The notes: generated by a model not told the origin, from the letters alone. DNA of 14,907 bases from an uncultured Clostridia bacterium (GCA_947177825.1 CAMWWA010000017.1:1-14907); one strand, 5' to 3'; positions 1 through 8,092 are shown, counted from the stretch's first letter. Translations and numbers: made by a program.

Positions 1-588
1 GGTAATAAGGACAATAAAAAACTGCAAATTACAGGTGGAAAAGATTGCTGCAATATAACAAGCCAACTGCTTTCTGAAATTTATTCTAATCAGTCATGCA
101 CTCCGCTGGATAAATCTACGGGTACGGTAAATATTGAAATCGACCGCGAAGAATACGAAAAAAATGACAAAATTTTATTGAGCGACGTAAACTCTCCCCA
201 ACTAAATAGACTTACCGTAAAATGTTTACAAGGAAACGACAAATACGAGCAAACTACTAGATTTACCACTCCGGCCATTAAAAAACCCAGCATTTTAGTA
301 AATAATAACCAAATTACCATATCATTATGTCAGACAAGGTACTACTCATACATTGTTAAACGACATAATGAAAACAAAACCGACGTAATTTATGACGGAC
401 AATGGAAAGAAAATATAACTGACCAACCGGATAACGGAGAATATATTTATTCAGTCACTCCCTACTTCGTGAGCAATGGAAAGAAATTTACCGGCGATGA
501 AATCACTTTGCCGAGGGTAATTGTCAGAGCGGAAAAATCACAGGATAAAATACCCGACATAGCTTACAAGGACTGGTATAACAAATAA
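1..588 (+). CDS. 3' part of a gene, possibly the C-terminal tail of a class A penicillin-binding protein
   Basis: The frame is open from the first base of the window to a TAA at 586-588, giving 195 residues with no start; the internal TTG at 178 is not needed as a start. The N-terminal part carries the pattern ITGGKD...ITSQLLSEIY, then a short beta-rich stretch with IEID and a LLSDVNSP-like turn, followed by a region with alternating hydrophobic and polar residues (about 95-185) that looks like an Ig/fibronectin-III-type beta domain. From family knowledge this order resembles the end of clostridial class A PBPs: the last transpeptidase helix, an 'SPYTP'-type linker, then a beta domain. That match is by pattern only. 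No catalytic motif lies in the visible part. The gene is visibly more A/T-rich than the arginine cluster and is convergent to thiI. Coding status is fairly sure; identity is weak. Confidence 0.6.
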   Translation, partial: GNKDNKKLQITGGKDCCNITSQLLSEIYSNQSCTPLDKSTGTVNIEIDREEYEKNDKILLSDVNSPQLNRLTVKCLQGNDKYEQTTRFTTPAIKKPSILVNNNQITISLCQTRYYSYIVKRHNENKTDVIYDGQWKENITDQPDNGEYIYSVTPYFVSNGKKFTGDEITLPRVIVRAEKSQDKIPDIAYKDWYNK

Positions 589-592
589 GTAT

Positions 593-621
593 AAAAGGCT
601 CTGCAAGATACAGAGCCTTTT
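593..621. terminator. Bidirectional intrinsic terminator between the PBP-like gene and thiI
   Basis: An 11-bp perfect stem (AAAAGGCTCTG at 593-603 with CAGAGCCTTTT at 611-621) closes a 7-nt loop (604-610). The A-run on one arm becomes the U-run on the other strand, so the hairpin can stop transcripts from both directions. It starts 5 nt after the stop of the plus-strand gene and 2 nt after the stop of thiI on the minus strand, as expected for a convergent pair. Confidence 0.9.
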
Positions 622-622
622 A

Positions 623-1777
623 TTACAGCTTTACTACTTCTAAAGTCGAAATCGCTTCCTCAATAAGCGCCTCGATATCCAGCTTTGCCTCCTCCGCCAG
701 AACGTCTGAAGGTTTGGGATGAATTACTGGATGCCTGGGAAGAAATACCGTACAGCAATCTTCATAGGGTCTGATTGAAATTTCAAAAGCTCCCATAGCT
801 CTACTTCTCTCTATGATTTCGTTTTTATCAAATCCGCATAAAGGTCGCAAAATAGGTAAATTCTGCACTACGCTACCCGATGACGTCATTCCTTCTATCG
901 TCTGACTTGCAACCTGCCCAAGACTTTCCCCCGTAATTATGCATTGCGCCCCGCACTTTTTGGCAAGCCTTTCGGCAATTCTCATCATAAAGCGGCGCAA
1001 AAGCGTAACCATATAGTCACCGTTGCACTTTTTATGAATTTCTTCCTGAATGTGCGTGACTTTAACTACGTTTAACGTGGTTCCGCAGGAATATTCGGCA
1101 AGGACACCGGCGAGCTCCTCAACCTTTTCCCTGGCCTGCATATTGGTATACGGATAGCTGTGAAAATGTATGCAATCAATTTTCATGCCGCGTTTAGCCA
1201 TCATATACCCGGCTACTGGACTGTCTATTCCTCCGGAAATAAGCAGCATGCCTTTGCCCGCGGTGCCTACGGGCATACCGCCAACGCCGTCAACCAAATC
1301 GGAAAAGACAAGAGACGTACCGTTTTCACGCAAATCAATACCAATAAGCGCCTGCGGATTATGCACGTCTACGCGTAAATTACTGTTAAAATCAAGCAAT
1401 CTGCCACCTATTTCGGCATTTATCTGCATAGAATTGTGCGGAAAAGTTTTATCCGCTCTATGCGTATCAATTTTAAAAGTGCCCGATTTAGGAGCAACGG
1501 TTTTTACAGCTTCAAATATCTGGTCAAGTGAAGTATTAACCTTAAGCGCAATACTTAAAGTGTGCACACCGAATACTTTTTTCAACCGACTTACAATATC
1601 CTCGGTATCGCACTCGGTAAAGCCTTCAATTACGTATCGTCCGCTTTGCTTTCTTATTTCGTGCTTAACGCCTTTTAGCGCTTTTTCCATATTTTCCGCA
1701 AAGATTCTTTCAAAGAAGCCGCGATTGTTGCCCTTTAAATGAATTTCGCAGTATCTGACTATAATAACTTTATCCAT
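623..1777 (-). CDS. thiI: tRNA 4-thiouridine synthase ThiI (short form without rhodanese domain)
   Basis: 384 residues. The family activates U8 of tRNA with ATP and inserts sulfur from a persulfide; in many bacteria it also feeds thiazole synthesis. The N-terminal ferredoxin-like/THUMP region spans about residues 1-165. The ATP-binding PP-loop SGGIDSP is at 181-187, followed by the family motif ITGESLGQVASQT (281-293) and the paired-cysteine motif EDCCTVFLPRHP (339-350). The protein ends at 384, as in Bacillus-type ThiI (about 400 aa), so it lacks the C-terminal rhodanese domain of the 482-residue E. coli enzyme and must take sulfur directly from a desulfurase. That partner is encoded immediately upstream with only 1 nt between stop and start. 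The ATG is supported by GGAG about 5 nt upstream, lying inside the end of the preceding gene. It is the last gene of the cluster. The role in 4-thiouridine formation is well supported; a role in thiamine synthesis is open. Confidence 0.93.
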   Translation of the reverse strand: MDKVIIVRYCEIHLKGNNRGFFERIFAENMEKALKGVKHEIRKQSGRYVIEGFTECDTEDIVSRLKKVFGVHTLSIALKVNTSLDQIFEAVKTVAPKSGTFKIDTHRADKTFPHNSMQINAEIGGRLLDFNSNLRVDVHNPQALIGIDLRENGTSLVFSDLVDGVGGMPVGTAGKGMLLISGGIDSPVAGYMMAKRGMKIDCIHFHSYPYTNMQAREKVEELAGVLAEYSCGTTLNVVKVTHIQEEIHKKCNGDYMVTLLRRFMMRIAERLAKKCGAQCIITGESLGQVASQTIEGMTSSGSVVQNLPILRPLCGFDKNEIIERSRAMGAFEISIRPYEDCCTVFLPRHPVIHPKPSDVLAEEAKLDIEALIEEAISTLEVVKL

Positions 1778-1778
1778 T

Positions 1779-2906
1779 TTACTCCATTATTTGCCTTCTA
1801 TGCCTTACGGTAGTGTTAAGAATTTCCGCCGCCTTTTTAACTTCTTCAAGCGTTGTTTCGGGACTTAAACTCAACCTTAATATGCCGTCCGCGCTTGCCT
1901 CGTCGATTCCGCATGATAAAATTACGCGCGAATACCGCTTTTTGTCGTTAGACGAACACGCCGACCCCGTGCCGATTATCAGTCCTTTATCATTTACCTC
2001 GTGCAAAATAATTTCACCGCGTACGCCTTTTGCAACAACCGTGAGAATATAAGGTGAACCGCTTTCGGGCGAAATTACGGTAAACAAATCTGAATCCAAA
2101 CTTTGCATAAATTTTTCTTTAAGCTGCCGGACACTGTTAAAATTTTCATTCAACGCGCCGTACCGCTTTACCGCCGCCAGCTCAAGCATTTTAATACCGA
2201 AAACGTTTTCAGTTCCGCTGCGCAAGCCGCTTTCCTGTCCTCCGCCGTAAATATAGGGTTTAATAACTAAATTCTTGCGCTTTATTAATGCGCCGGTGCC
2301 CTTTAATCCGCCTATTTTATGGGCAGAAATACTATATAAATCTATATTCTGTCCCAATTTGAAAGTAATTTTACCGAAAGCCTGCACTCCGTCCGAATGA
2401 AAAACCGTCCTTGCATTTTTCATCTTAACTTCTTTTGCAATGGTGTTGATGTCGTTGACGGCGCCCGTTTCGTTATTGACGTGAATAACCGAAACAAGCG
2501 ACGTATTAGCGTCTACCAAACTTAACAGACTGTTCACGTTGACACTTCCGTCGTTATTCAGTGCGGCAAATCTCACTTCCAAGCCGCGCTCTTTAAGTTC
2601 GTTTACTGCAGAAAACACGGCGGAATGTTCACCGTAAGTCGTAACAGCATTTCCGCGTTTACCTCCGCAAAATACCGCCTGGTTATCTGCTTCAGTGCCG
2701 CACGAAGTAAAAATTAACTGAAAATCACGGTCGTTTGCAATAAGATTGAGAATATTGGAACGTATTTTTGTTATTTCACGGTGCAAATTATAACCTTCCG
2801 CATATAATGCGGAAGGATTATAAAACTTATCGGTAAGATATTGTCCGGCAACCTTCAAACACTCCGAATCGGGCTTTGTAGTAGCCGCATTATCAAGGTA
2901 AATCAT
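1779..2906 (-). CDS. Cysteine desulfurase, NifS/IscS class, probable sulfur donor for ThiI
   Basis: 375 residues; a PLP-dependent enzyme that removes sulfur from L-cysteine and holds it as an enzyme persulfide. Visible landmarks are LDNAATTKP at the N terminus, the cofactor-site pattern TSCGTEAD (68-74) and GEHSAV (92-97), NNETGA (144-149), the aspartate of HSDGVQ (170-175), the PLP lysine in SAHKIGG (Lys197), GGGQESGLRSGTEN (221-234) and the catalytic cysteine in GSACSSN (Cys317). The length fits class I desulfurases. Its ATG overlaps the stop of carB-dapF by 1 nt (TAATG), and thiI follows after 1 nt. This matches the known Bacillus arrangement in which a dedicated desulfurase (NifZ) partners ThiI, so a specific role in tRNA thiolation is more likely than general Fe-S cluster assembly. 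No iscU or other Fe-S scaffold is adjacent. The family call is firm; the partner assignment is inferred from context. Confidence 0.92.
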   Translation of the reverse strand: MIYLDNAATTKPDSECLKVAGQYLTDKFYNPSALYAEGYNLHREITKIRSNILNLIANDRDFQLIFTSCGTEADNQAVFCGGKRGNAVTTYGEHSAVFSAVNELKERGLEVRFAALNNDGSVNVNSLLSLVDANTSLVSVIHVNNETGAVNDINTIAKEVKMKNARTVFHSDGVQAFGKITFKLGQNIDLYSISAHKIGGLKGTGALIKRKNLVIKPYIYGGGQESGLRSGTENVFGIKMLELAAVKRYGALNENFNSVRQLKEKFMQSLDSDLFTVISPESGSPYILTVVAKGVRGEIILHEVNDKGLIIGTGSACSSNDKKRYSRVILSCGIDEASADGILRLSLSPETTLEEVKKAAEILNTTVRHRRQIME

Positions 2907-5900
2907 TAAATTTCGATAATTCCTTTAAACGCCTGTTTTACGAAACCGTCGAGTTCCACGTCACCGTTTTCGTCCAGTTTGACGGAAAGGTCGCCGCCCT
3001 TCAATTTAACGGTTATGGTTTCACCCTTGGAGCAATTTCCGTTTATAATTGCCGCGGTTGCAGCAGCCGCAGCCGCTGTGCCGCACGCCCAGGTTTCGCC
3101 GTTCGTCTTTTCCCATACGCGCATTTTGAGCGTAATGTTGTTTACGACACGCACGCATTCGAGATATACGCCGTCGGGGAATAAGCCCGAATAGCTGAGC
3201 GACTGACCGAGGGCGTCCAAATCGATATCTTCCACTCTGTCAGCAAAAATCACACAGTGGGGATTGCCGACATTTACGCAGGTCACGTTGTAAGTCTTGC
3301 CGTCAAAAGCAACTTCTCTGTTTATAATTTCACCTTCAAGCGTGCAGGGAATACGCTTACCTTCGAACGCAGGCTTGCCCAGATTTATTGCAACCGAGCT
3401 TGCCACGCCGTTGAAGCTGTTAACCGAAAGTTTTCTGATTTTGCCGTAACTTTCGATACTGATGCTGTCGGAATTGACGATACGGTTATCGAAAAGATAC
3501 TTCGCAACGCACCTGATGGGGTTTGCCGCAAGTCCGCCGTCGCTACCGTCACTGTTGAATACACGAACCTTCGCATCTGCTTTTTCGGACTTTTCAATCA
3601 TAACTATGCCGTCAGCGCCGATTGCATAATGCCTGTCGCAGAAGTTAATTGCAAGCGATTCGGGGCAAGTGATTGCGCCGTCCATGTTGTTGAAGATTAT
3701 ATAATCGTTACCGCAGCTCTGCATTTTGCAGAAGTCGAGTTTGAGCTTTTCGGTTCTCAGTTTATTGATATCGATAAGCTCGGTATTGAACTGGTTATAT
3801 CTGCCCGCAATAACGTCGGCAAGCGCGTTAGTCGTATCAAGCGAAGTCAGAACGGTAATTCCGAGCAAGATAGCGTGATGGTGAAGCGACATGTAGTTGG
3901 TTATAGACTCTATGTCCGTCTTACCCGTATAAACGATATAGTCAATCTTGCCCTCGTCCATCAGCTTGAATATCTCGTCGTTTGTGGACAAGCGCGCAAC
4001 GTCCGTGCAGTCAAGTCCCAAACTCCTGATTACGTTTGCCGTGCCTGCGGTTGCATAGAGCGTCAACCCGAGGTCCGCAAACTTTTTAACGATATTTATT
4101 ATTTCGAGTTTGTCCTGGTCGTTTATAGTGAAGTAAATACCCGACGGGCGTTTCTTTGTGGGATGCTTCATATTGAAGCCTGCGGAAACGAGCCCTTTGA
4201 AAAGCGCCTCCTCAATAGTCTTACCTATGCCGAGAACTTCACCCGTAGACTTCATTTCGGGACCGAGCTGGGAGTTAACGTCGTTCAGCTTCTCGAACGA
4301 GAACACGGGAACCTTAACCGCAACGTAGGGCGAATTCTTATAGAGCCCCGTGCCGTAGCCCAATTTTTTAAGCTTTGCGCCGACCATTATTTTTGTTGCA
4401 AGGTCGACCATGGGCACGCCCGTAACTTTGGAAATATAGGGAACCGTTCTCGACGCTCTGGGATTTACCTCGATTACGTACAATTCGTTGTGGTAAATGA
4501 GGTACTGAATATTTATCAAACCCTTGGTTTTCAACGAAATTGCAAGGTCGGTAGATACGTCCACAATCTTTTTGAGCATAGCGTCGCTGAGATTATAAGG
4601 AGGATAAACCGCAATGGAGTCGCCGCTGTGTACGCCCGCCCTCTCTATATGCTGCATGATGCCGGGAATAAGTACGTCAACGCCGTCGGAGATTGCGTCA
4701 ACTTCGAGCTCGGTACCCATAAGGTACTTGTCGCAAAGTACGGGGTTTTCGATTTTCTGCGCCAGAATGACGTCCATATATCTTTCGATGTCGTTCTGAG
4801 TAAACGCAATGGTCATATTTTGACCGCCGATTACGTAAGAAGGACGCAAAAGCACGGGGTAGCCGAGTATTTCGGCAGCGCGCACCGCCTCTTCCTTGGT
4901 CATAACCGTCAGGCCCTTGGGACGGGCAATGTGGAACTGCTCCAAAAGCTCGTCAAATCTCTCCCTGTCCTCGGCAAGGTCTACACTGTCCGCGGGAGTT
5001 CCGAGTATGCGGATACCCTTTTTGTCGAGATAAGCGCAAAGCTTGATTGCCGTCTGACCACCGAAAGTTATTACTACGCCGTAAGGCTTTTCGATATCGA
5101 TAACGTTTTGCACGTCTTCGGGCGTAAGGCTTTCGAAATACAGTCTGTCCGCCGTATCGAAGTCGGTTGATACCGTTTCGGGGTTGTTGTTGATAATTAT
5201 AACTTCGTAGCCGAGCCTCTTCAACGCCCATACGCAATGAACGGACGAATAGTCAAACTCGATACCCTGTCCTATTCTTATGGGACCGGAACCGATAACT
5301 ATAATTCTCTTCTTCTTGTTTTCTCTGCTCCTGACAACGTAGGGTGCCGCTTCGTCGTGCTCGTTTTCGTCGTAGGTCGAGTAGAAATAGGGCGTCTGCG
5401 CCGCAAACTCCGCGCCGCAGGTATCAACCATCTTAAAGGTCGAACGCGCATGTGCAGGCAGTTTGTTGCCGCTTAAACGCTCCAGCTCCTTATCGGGATA
5501 GCCGAGTTTTTTACCCTTCATATACTGGGCGCGCGTAATTGCTTTTCCCGCAATTGACTTTTCGAAATCCGAAAGGTTCTTCATTTTGTAGAGGAACCAT
5601 TCGTCAATTTTAGTAATATCGTAAATCGTTTCAATAGCAACGCCGCGCTTTATCGCTTCGTACACGACGAACAGCCTTTCGTCAGTCAAGTCGTGAAGTT
5701 TAGAAACTATTTCCTCGTCGGAAAGGGGCGCAAGCTTGGGTAGGTTGAGTGAGCTTAAAGAAATTTCAGCACCGCGCACCGCCTTCATTATCGCCATTTC
5801 GAAGCTTGTGCCTATTGCCATAACTTCGCCGGTAGCCTTCATTCTCGTGCCGAGATTTCTCTTTGCATATAAGAATTTATCGAAAGGCCACTTGGGAAGC

Positions 5901-6970
5901 TTTATTACGACGTAGTCAATCGTAGGCTCGAAACAAGCGTAGGTCTTGCCCGTAACGTCGTTTTTGATTTCGTCCAAGGTGTAGCCGAGCGCAATTTTGG
6001 TTGCAACCTTTGCAATAGGATAACCCGTCGCCTTGGAAGCAAGTGCGGACGAACGCGAAACACGGGGATTAACTTCGATTACCGCATATTCGAAGCTGTC
6101 GGGATTGAGCGCAAACTGACAGTTGCAGCCGCCCTCTATTCCAAGCTCGGTAATGATATCGAGCGATGCCGTACGCAGCATCTGGTATTCCTTATCCGAA
6201 AGGGTTACCGCAGGCGCAATAACTATCGAATCGCCCGTATGCACGCCGACGGGGTCGAAATTTTCCATCGAGCAGACGGTAAGCACGTTGCCGTGACTGT
6301 CGCGCAGGACTTCGAATTCAATCTCTTTCCAGCCGCCGATATACTTTTCAATCAACACCTGAGTTATCGGGGAAAGCAAAAGACCGTTGTGGGAAATGAG
6401 TCTTAACTCCTCCTCGTTATACGCGACGCCGCCGCCTGCGCCGCCAAGCGTGTACGCAGGTCTTACGATTACGGGATAGCCGCCTATTCTTTCGGCAACC
6501 TGCACGCACTCGTCTACCGTGTAAGCGATATCGGAAGGAACGACGGGCTGGTGTATCTTTTCCATCGTCTCTTTGAAGAGCTCTCTGTCCTCCGCCCTGT
6601 CTATTGAATCGAGTTTTACGCCTATAAGCTTAACGCCGTATTTTTCCAGAAAGCCCTCTTTTGCAAGCTGGCAGCCGAGCGTAAGTCCCGTCTGACCGCC
6701 GAGAGAAGCAAGCAGACTGTCTGGGCGTTCCTTAATAATAATTCTCTTTAAAGTGTCGGTCGTCAGCGGTTCGAGATAAATCTCGTCCGCAAGCGCCTTA
6801 TCCGTCATTATGGTTGCGGGGTTGGAGTTGCAGAGCACTACGTTTATACCCGCGTCTTTCAGTACACGGCACGCCTGCGCGCCTGCATAGTCGAATTCCG
6901 CCGCCTGACCTATTACTATGGGTCCCGAGCCTATAACCAAAACCTTTTTTATATCTTCTCTCTTAGGCAT
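2906..6970 (-). CDS. carB: Carbamoyl phosphate synthetase large subunit fused to a DapF-like domain
   Basis: 1354 residues against about 1070 for ordinary CarB. Residues 1-~1060 are a complete CarB: a first ATP-grasp half beginning VLVIGSGPIVIGQAAEFDYAG, a middle oligomerization region (~400-550), a second half beginning VIGSGPIRIGQGIEFDYSS, and a C-terminal MGS-like domain (~945-1060). A linker (~1061-1077) leads without stop or frameshift into a ~277-residue diaminopimelate epimerase fold (~1078-1354). CarB makes carbamoyl phosphate from bicarbonate, two ATP and ammonia channelled from CarA; both ATP-grasp halves look intact. The start has a strong GGAGGGG site about 7 nt upstream and overlaps carA by 8 nt. 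No internal start codon with a ribosome site is seen at the junction (near 3739), so one fused polypeptide is expected. The stop overlaps the desulfurase start by 1 nt. Synthetase activity is highly likely; the job of the extra domain is unknown. Confidence 0.95.
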   Translation of the reverse strand: MPKREDIKKVLVIGSGPIVIGQAAEFDYAGAQACRVLKDAGINVVLCNSNPATIMTDKALADEIYLEPLTTDTLKRIIIKERPDSLLASLGGQTGLTLGCQLAKEGFLEKYGVKLIGVKLDSIDRAEDRELFKETMEKIHQPVVPSDIAYTVDECVQVAERIGGYPVIVRPAYTLGGAGGGVAYNEEELRLISHNGLLLSPITQVLIEKYIGGWKEIEFEVLRDSHGNVLTVCSMENFDPVGVHTGDSIVIAPAVTLSDKEYQMLRTASLDIITELGIEGGCNCQFALNPDSFEYAVIEVNPRVSRSSALASKATGYPIAKVATKIALGYTLDEIKNDVTGKTYACFEPTIDYVVIKLPKWPFDKFLYAKRNLGTRMKATGEVMAIGTSFEMAIMKAVRGAEISLSSLNLPKLAPLSDEEIVSKLHDLTDERLFVVYEAIKRGVAIETIYDITKIDEWFLYKMKNLSDFEKSIAGKAITRAQYMKGKKLGYPDKELERLSGNKLPAHARSTFKMVDTCGAEFAAQTPYFYSTYDENEHDEAAPYVVRSRENKKKRIIVIGSGPIRIGQGIEFDYSSVHCVWALKRLGYEVIIINNNPETVSTDFDTADRLYFESLTPEDVQNVIDIEKPYGVVITFGGQTAIKLCAYLDKKGIRILGTPADSVDLAEDRERFDELLEQFHIARPKGLTVMTKEEAVRAAEILGYPVLLRPSYVIGGQNMTIAFTQNDIERYMDVILAQKIENPVLCDKYLMGTELEVDAISDGVDVLIPGIMQHIERAGVHSGDSIAVYPPYNLSDAMLKKIVDVSTDLAISLKTKGLINIQYLIYHNELYVIEVNPRASRTVPYISKVTGVPMVDLATKIMVGAKLKKLGYGTGLYKNSPYVAVKVPVFSFEKLNDVNSQLGPEMKSTGEVLGIGKTIEEALFKGLVSAGFNMKHPTKKRPSGIYFTINDQDKLEIINIVKKFADLGLTLYATAGTANVIRSLGLDCTDVARLSTNDEIFKLMDEGKIDYIVYTGKTDIESITNYMSLHHHAILLGITVLTSLDTTNALADVIAGRYNQFNTELIDINKLRTEKLKLDFCKMQSCGNDYIIFNNMDGAITCPESLAINFCDRHYAIGADGIVMIEKSEKADAKVRVFNSDGSDGGLAANPIRCVAKYLFDNRIVNSDSISIESYGKIRKLSVNSFNGVASSVAINLGKPAFEGKRIPCTLEGEIINREVAFDGKTYNVTCVNVGNPHCVIFADRVEDIDLDALGQSLSYSGLFPDGVYLECVRVVNNITLKMRVWEKTNGETWACGTAAAAAATAAIINGNCSKGETITVKLKGGDLSVKLDENGDVELDGFVKQAFKGIIEI
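2909..3739 (-). other. DapF-like C-terminal domain of the CarB fusion, with a degenerate active site
   Basis: This is fusion residues 1078-1354. It keeps both halves of the DapF fold: KMQSCGNDY at the start, DRHYAIGADGI, NSDGS, IRCVAKYLFD, VGNPHCVIF, GETWACGT and a final GGDL-type strand. Compared with E. coli/Haemophilus DapF recalled from memory, the first catalytic cysteine (the C of CGNG) is alanine, codon 3527-3529, in the stretch LAANPIRC. The asparagine of the FP..ANI segment is tyrosine (residue 1269), and the arginine of the YERG segment is lysine (1288). The second catalytic cysteine (residue 1296, ACGT), the GND asparagine (1088), the NSDG asparagine (1139) and the GNPH asparagine (1236) remain. 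A GCN-rich stretch after ACGT codes a run of alanines. Two-base cysteine epimerization should therefore be absent or strongly altered. Other DapF-fold proteins (for example PhzF) use different residues, so another activity or a ligand-binding role is possible. Confidence 0.88.
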
Positions 6971-8036
6971 TGTACTTCCCCTCCGTAATATTCTTTAAAA
7001 ATCTGTCGAACAGGAACGAAGCGTCGCGGGGACCTCCCCTTGCCTCGGGATGGAACTGTACGGTGAATGCGTTGTAGTCGGGATAATCTACGCCCTCGCA
7101 GGTGCCGTCGTTAGCGTTGACGTAGCTTACGGTACCAACGCCCTGAATGCTGGACGAAATAACTTCGTAACCGTGGTTCTGGCTGGAAATGTATACTCTG
7201 CCCGTATTCAGGCATTTTACGGGCTGGTTTGCTCCCCTGTGCCCGTACTTCATCTTCTTGGTCTTGCCGCCCATTGCAAGCGCAAGCAGCTGGTGACCGA
7301 GGCAGATTCCGAAGATAGGAAGCTTGCCTACAAGTTTTTTCATATTTTCGATAACTTCAGGATTGTCCTCGGGGTCTCCGGGGCCGTTACTGAGCATCAA
7401 GCCCTGCGGTTTGAGCGCAAGAATCTGCTCGGCGGTATAGAACGAAGGCACCTGTATGCAATAGCAGCCGCGCTTTACAAGCTCCTTTGCAATGTTGTAC
7501 TTTGCGCCGAAATCCCATACGACAATTTTTATGCCGTTCGGGTCGCCCGTATAAATAGGCTCCTGACAGGTAGCTTCCTTTACAGCGCCTTTTATTTTGT
7601 ATTTATTGATTTCCGCATAATCCTTTACGGGCTTGCTGGTGATGGCGGCGTTCATTACGCCCGCCTCTCGGACTATTCTCGTCAGCTCTCTGGTATCGAG
7701 TCCGTAAATGCCGACTATACCGTTTTCTTCAAGATATTTTTCAAGAGTCTTTTCGCACCTGAAATTGGAAGGCTGGTCGCACTTTTCTCTTACGATATAC
7801 GCCGAAACCCAGGGTTTTCTGCTCTGCATATCGGGCGTAATTCCGTAGTTACCTACAAGCGGAAAGGTCTGAATGACTATCTGTCCGTTGTAGCTGGGGT
7901 CTGTGAGCGTTTCGAGATATCCCGTCATGCCAGTCGTAAACACCAGCTCACCGACAACGTCGCCGTCCGCACCGAATCTGTAACCCGTGAACTGCTTTCC
8001 GTTTTGTAACGTTAAATATACTTTGCCGTCTTTCAT
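6963..8036 (-). CDS. carA: Carbamoyl phosphate synthetase small (glutaminase) subunit
   Basis: 357 residues, close to the usual 355-385. CarA hydrolyses glutamine and passes ammonia to CarB. The N-terminal CPSase small-chain domain (~1-150) has the typical GMTGYLETLTDPSYNGQIV stretch. The C-terminal class I amidotransferase domain (~168-350) has SNGPGDPEDNP, the nucleophile in GICLGHQ (Cys245) and the partner residues in FHPEA (His329, Glu331), so the glutaminase triad is complete. The gene lies 56 nt after argF and overlaps carB by 8 nt, which implies coupled, matched synthesis of the two subunits. An AGGG about 12 nt before the ATG is the likely ribosome site. Placement inside the arginine operon suggests arginine-linked control; whether this is also the pyrimidine enzyme depends on other carAB copies outside the window. 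Confidence 0.97.
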   Translation of the reverse strand: MKDGKVYLTLQNGKQFTGYRFGADGDVVGELVFTTGMTGYLETLTDPSYNGQIVIQTFPLVGNYGITPDMQSRKPWVSAYIVREKCDQPSNFRCEKTLEKYLEENGIVGIYGLDTRELTRIVREAGVMNAAITSKPVKDYAEINKYKIKGAVKEATCQEPIYTGDPNGIKIVVWDFGAKYNIAKELVKRGCYCIQVPSFYTAEQILALKPQGLMLSNGPGDPEDNPEVIENMKKLVGKLPIFGICLGHQLLALAMGGKTKKMKYGHRGANQPVKCLNTGRVYISSQNHGYEVISSSIQGVGTVSYVNANDGTCEGVDYPDYNAFTVQFHPEARGGPRDASFLFDRFLKNITEGKYNA

Positions 8037-8092
8037 ATATTTTTTATCCCTATGAATATTATTTTCTTTATCTAACAGTGTTTATTGCCAAG

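Noticed and set aside
178..588. TTG at 178 as the start of a short complete gene
   Set aside because: The same frame is open to base 1 and reads as continuous protein, so this is the end of a longer gene.
3521..3532. Missing DapF cysteine explained by a recoded UGA (selenocysteine) or a frameshift
   Set aside because: The codon is GCG and the flanking residues align in frame on both sides, so it is a plain substitution.
3700..3760. Separate dapF gene starting inside the carB frame
   Set aside because: The frame is continuous from carB and no ATG/GTG/TTG with a ribosome site was found just before the DapF fold; the first methionine (in KMQSC) lies inside the first strand.
3257..5170. 637-codon open frame on the plus strand opposite carB-dapF
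   Set aside because: It is fully antisense to a strongly conserved gene, has no recognizable motif or ribosome site, and arises from the codon pattern of the real gene.
7050..8009. 319-codon open frame on the plus strand opposite carA
   Set aside because: It mirrors carA across nearly its whole length and shows no family features; CarA motifs are intact on the other strand.
8037..8092. Promoter or riboswitch in the argF-carA gap
   Set aside because: The 56 nt are AT-rich with no good -35/-10 pair and no stable fold; only the carA ribosome site is visible.
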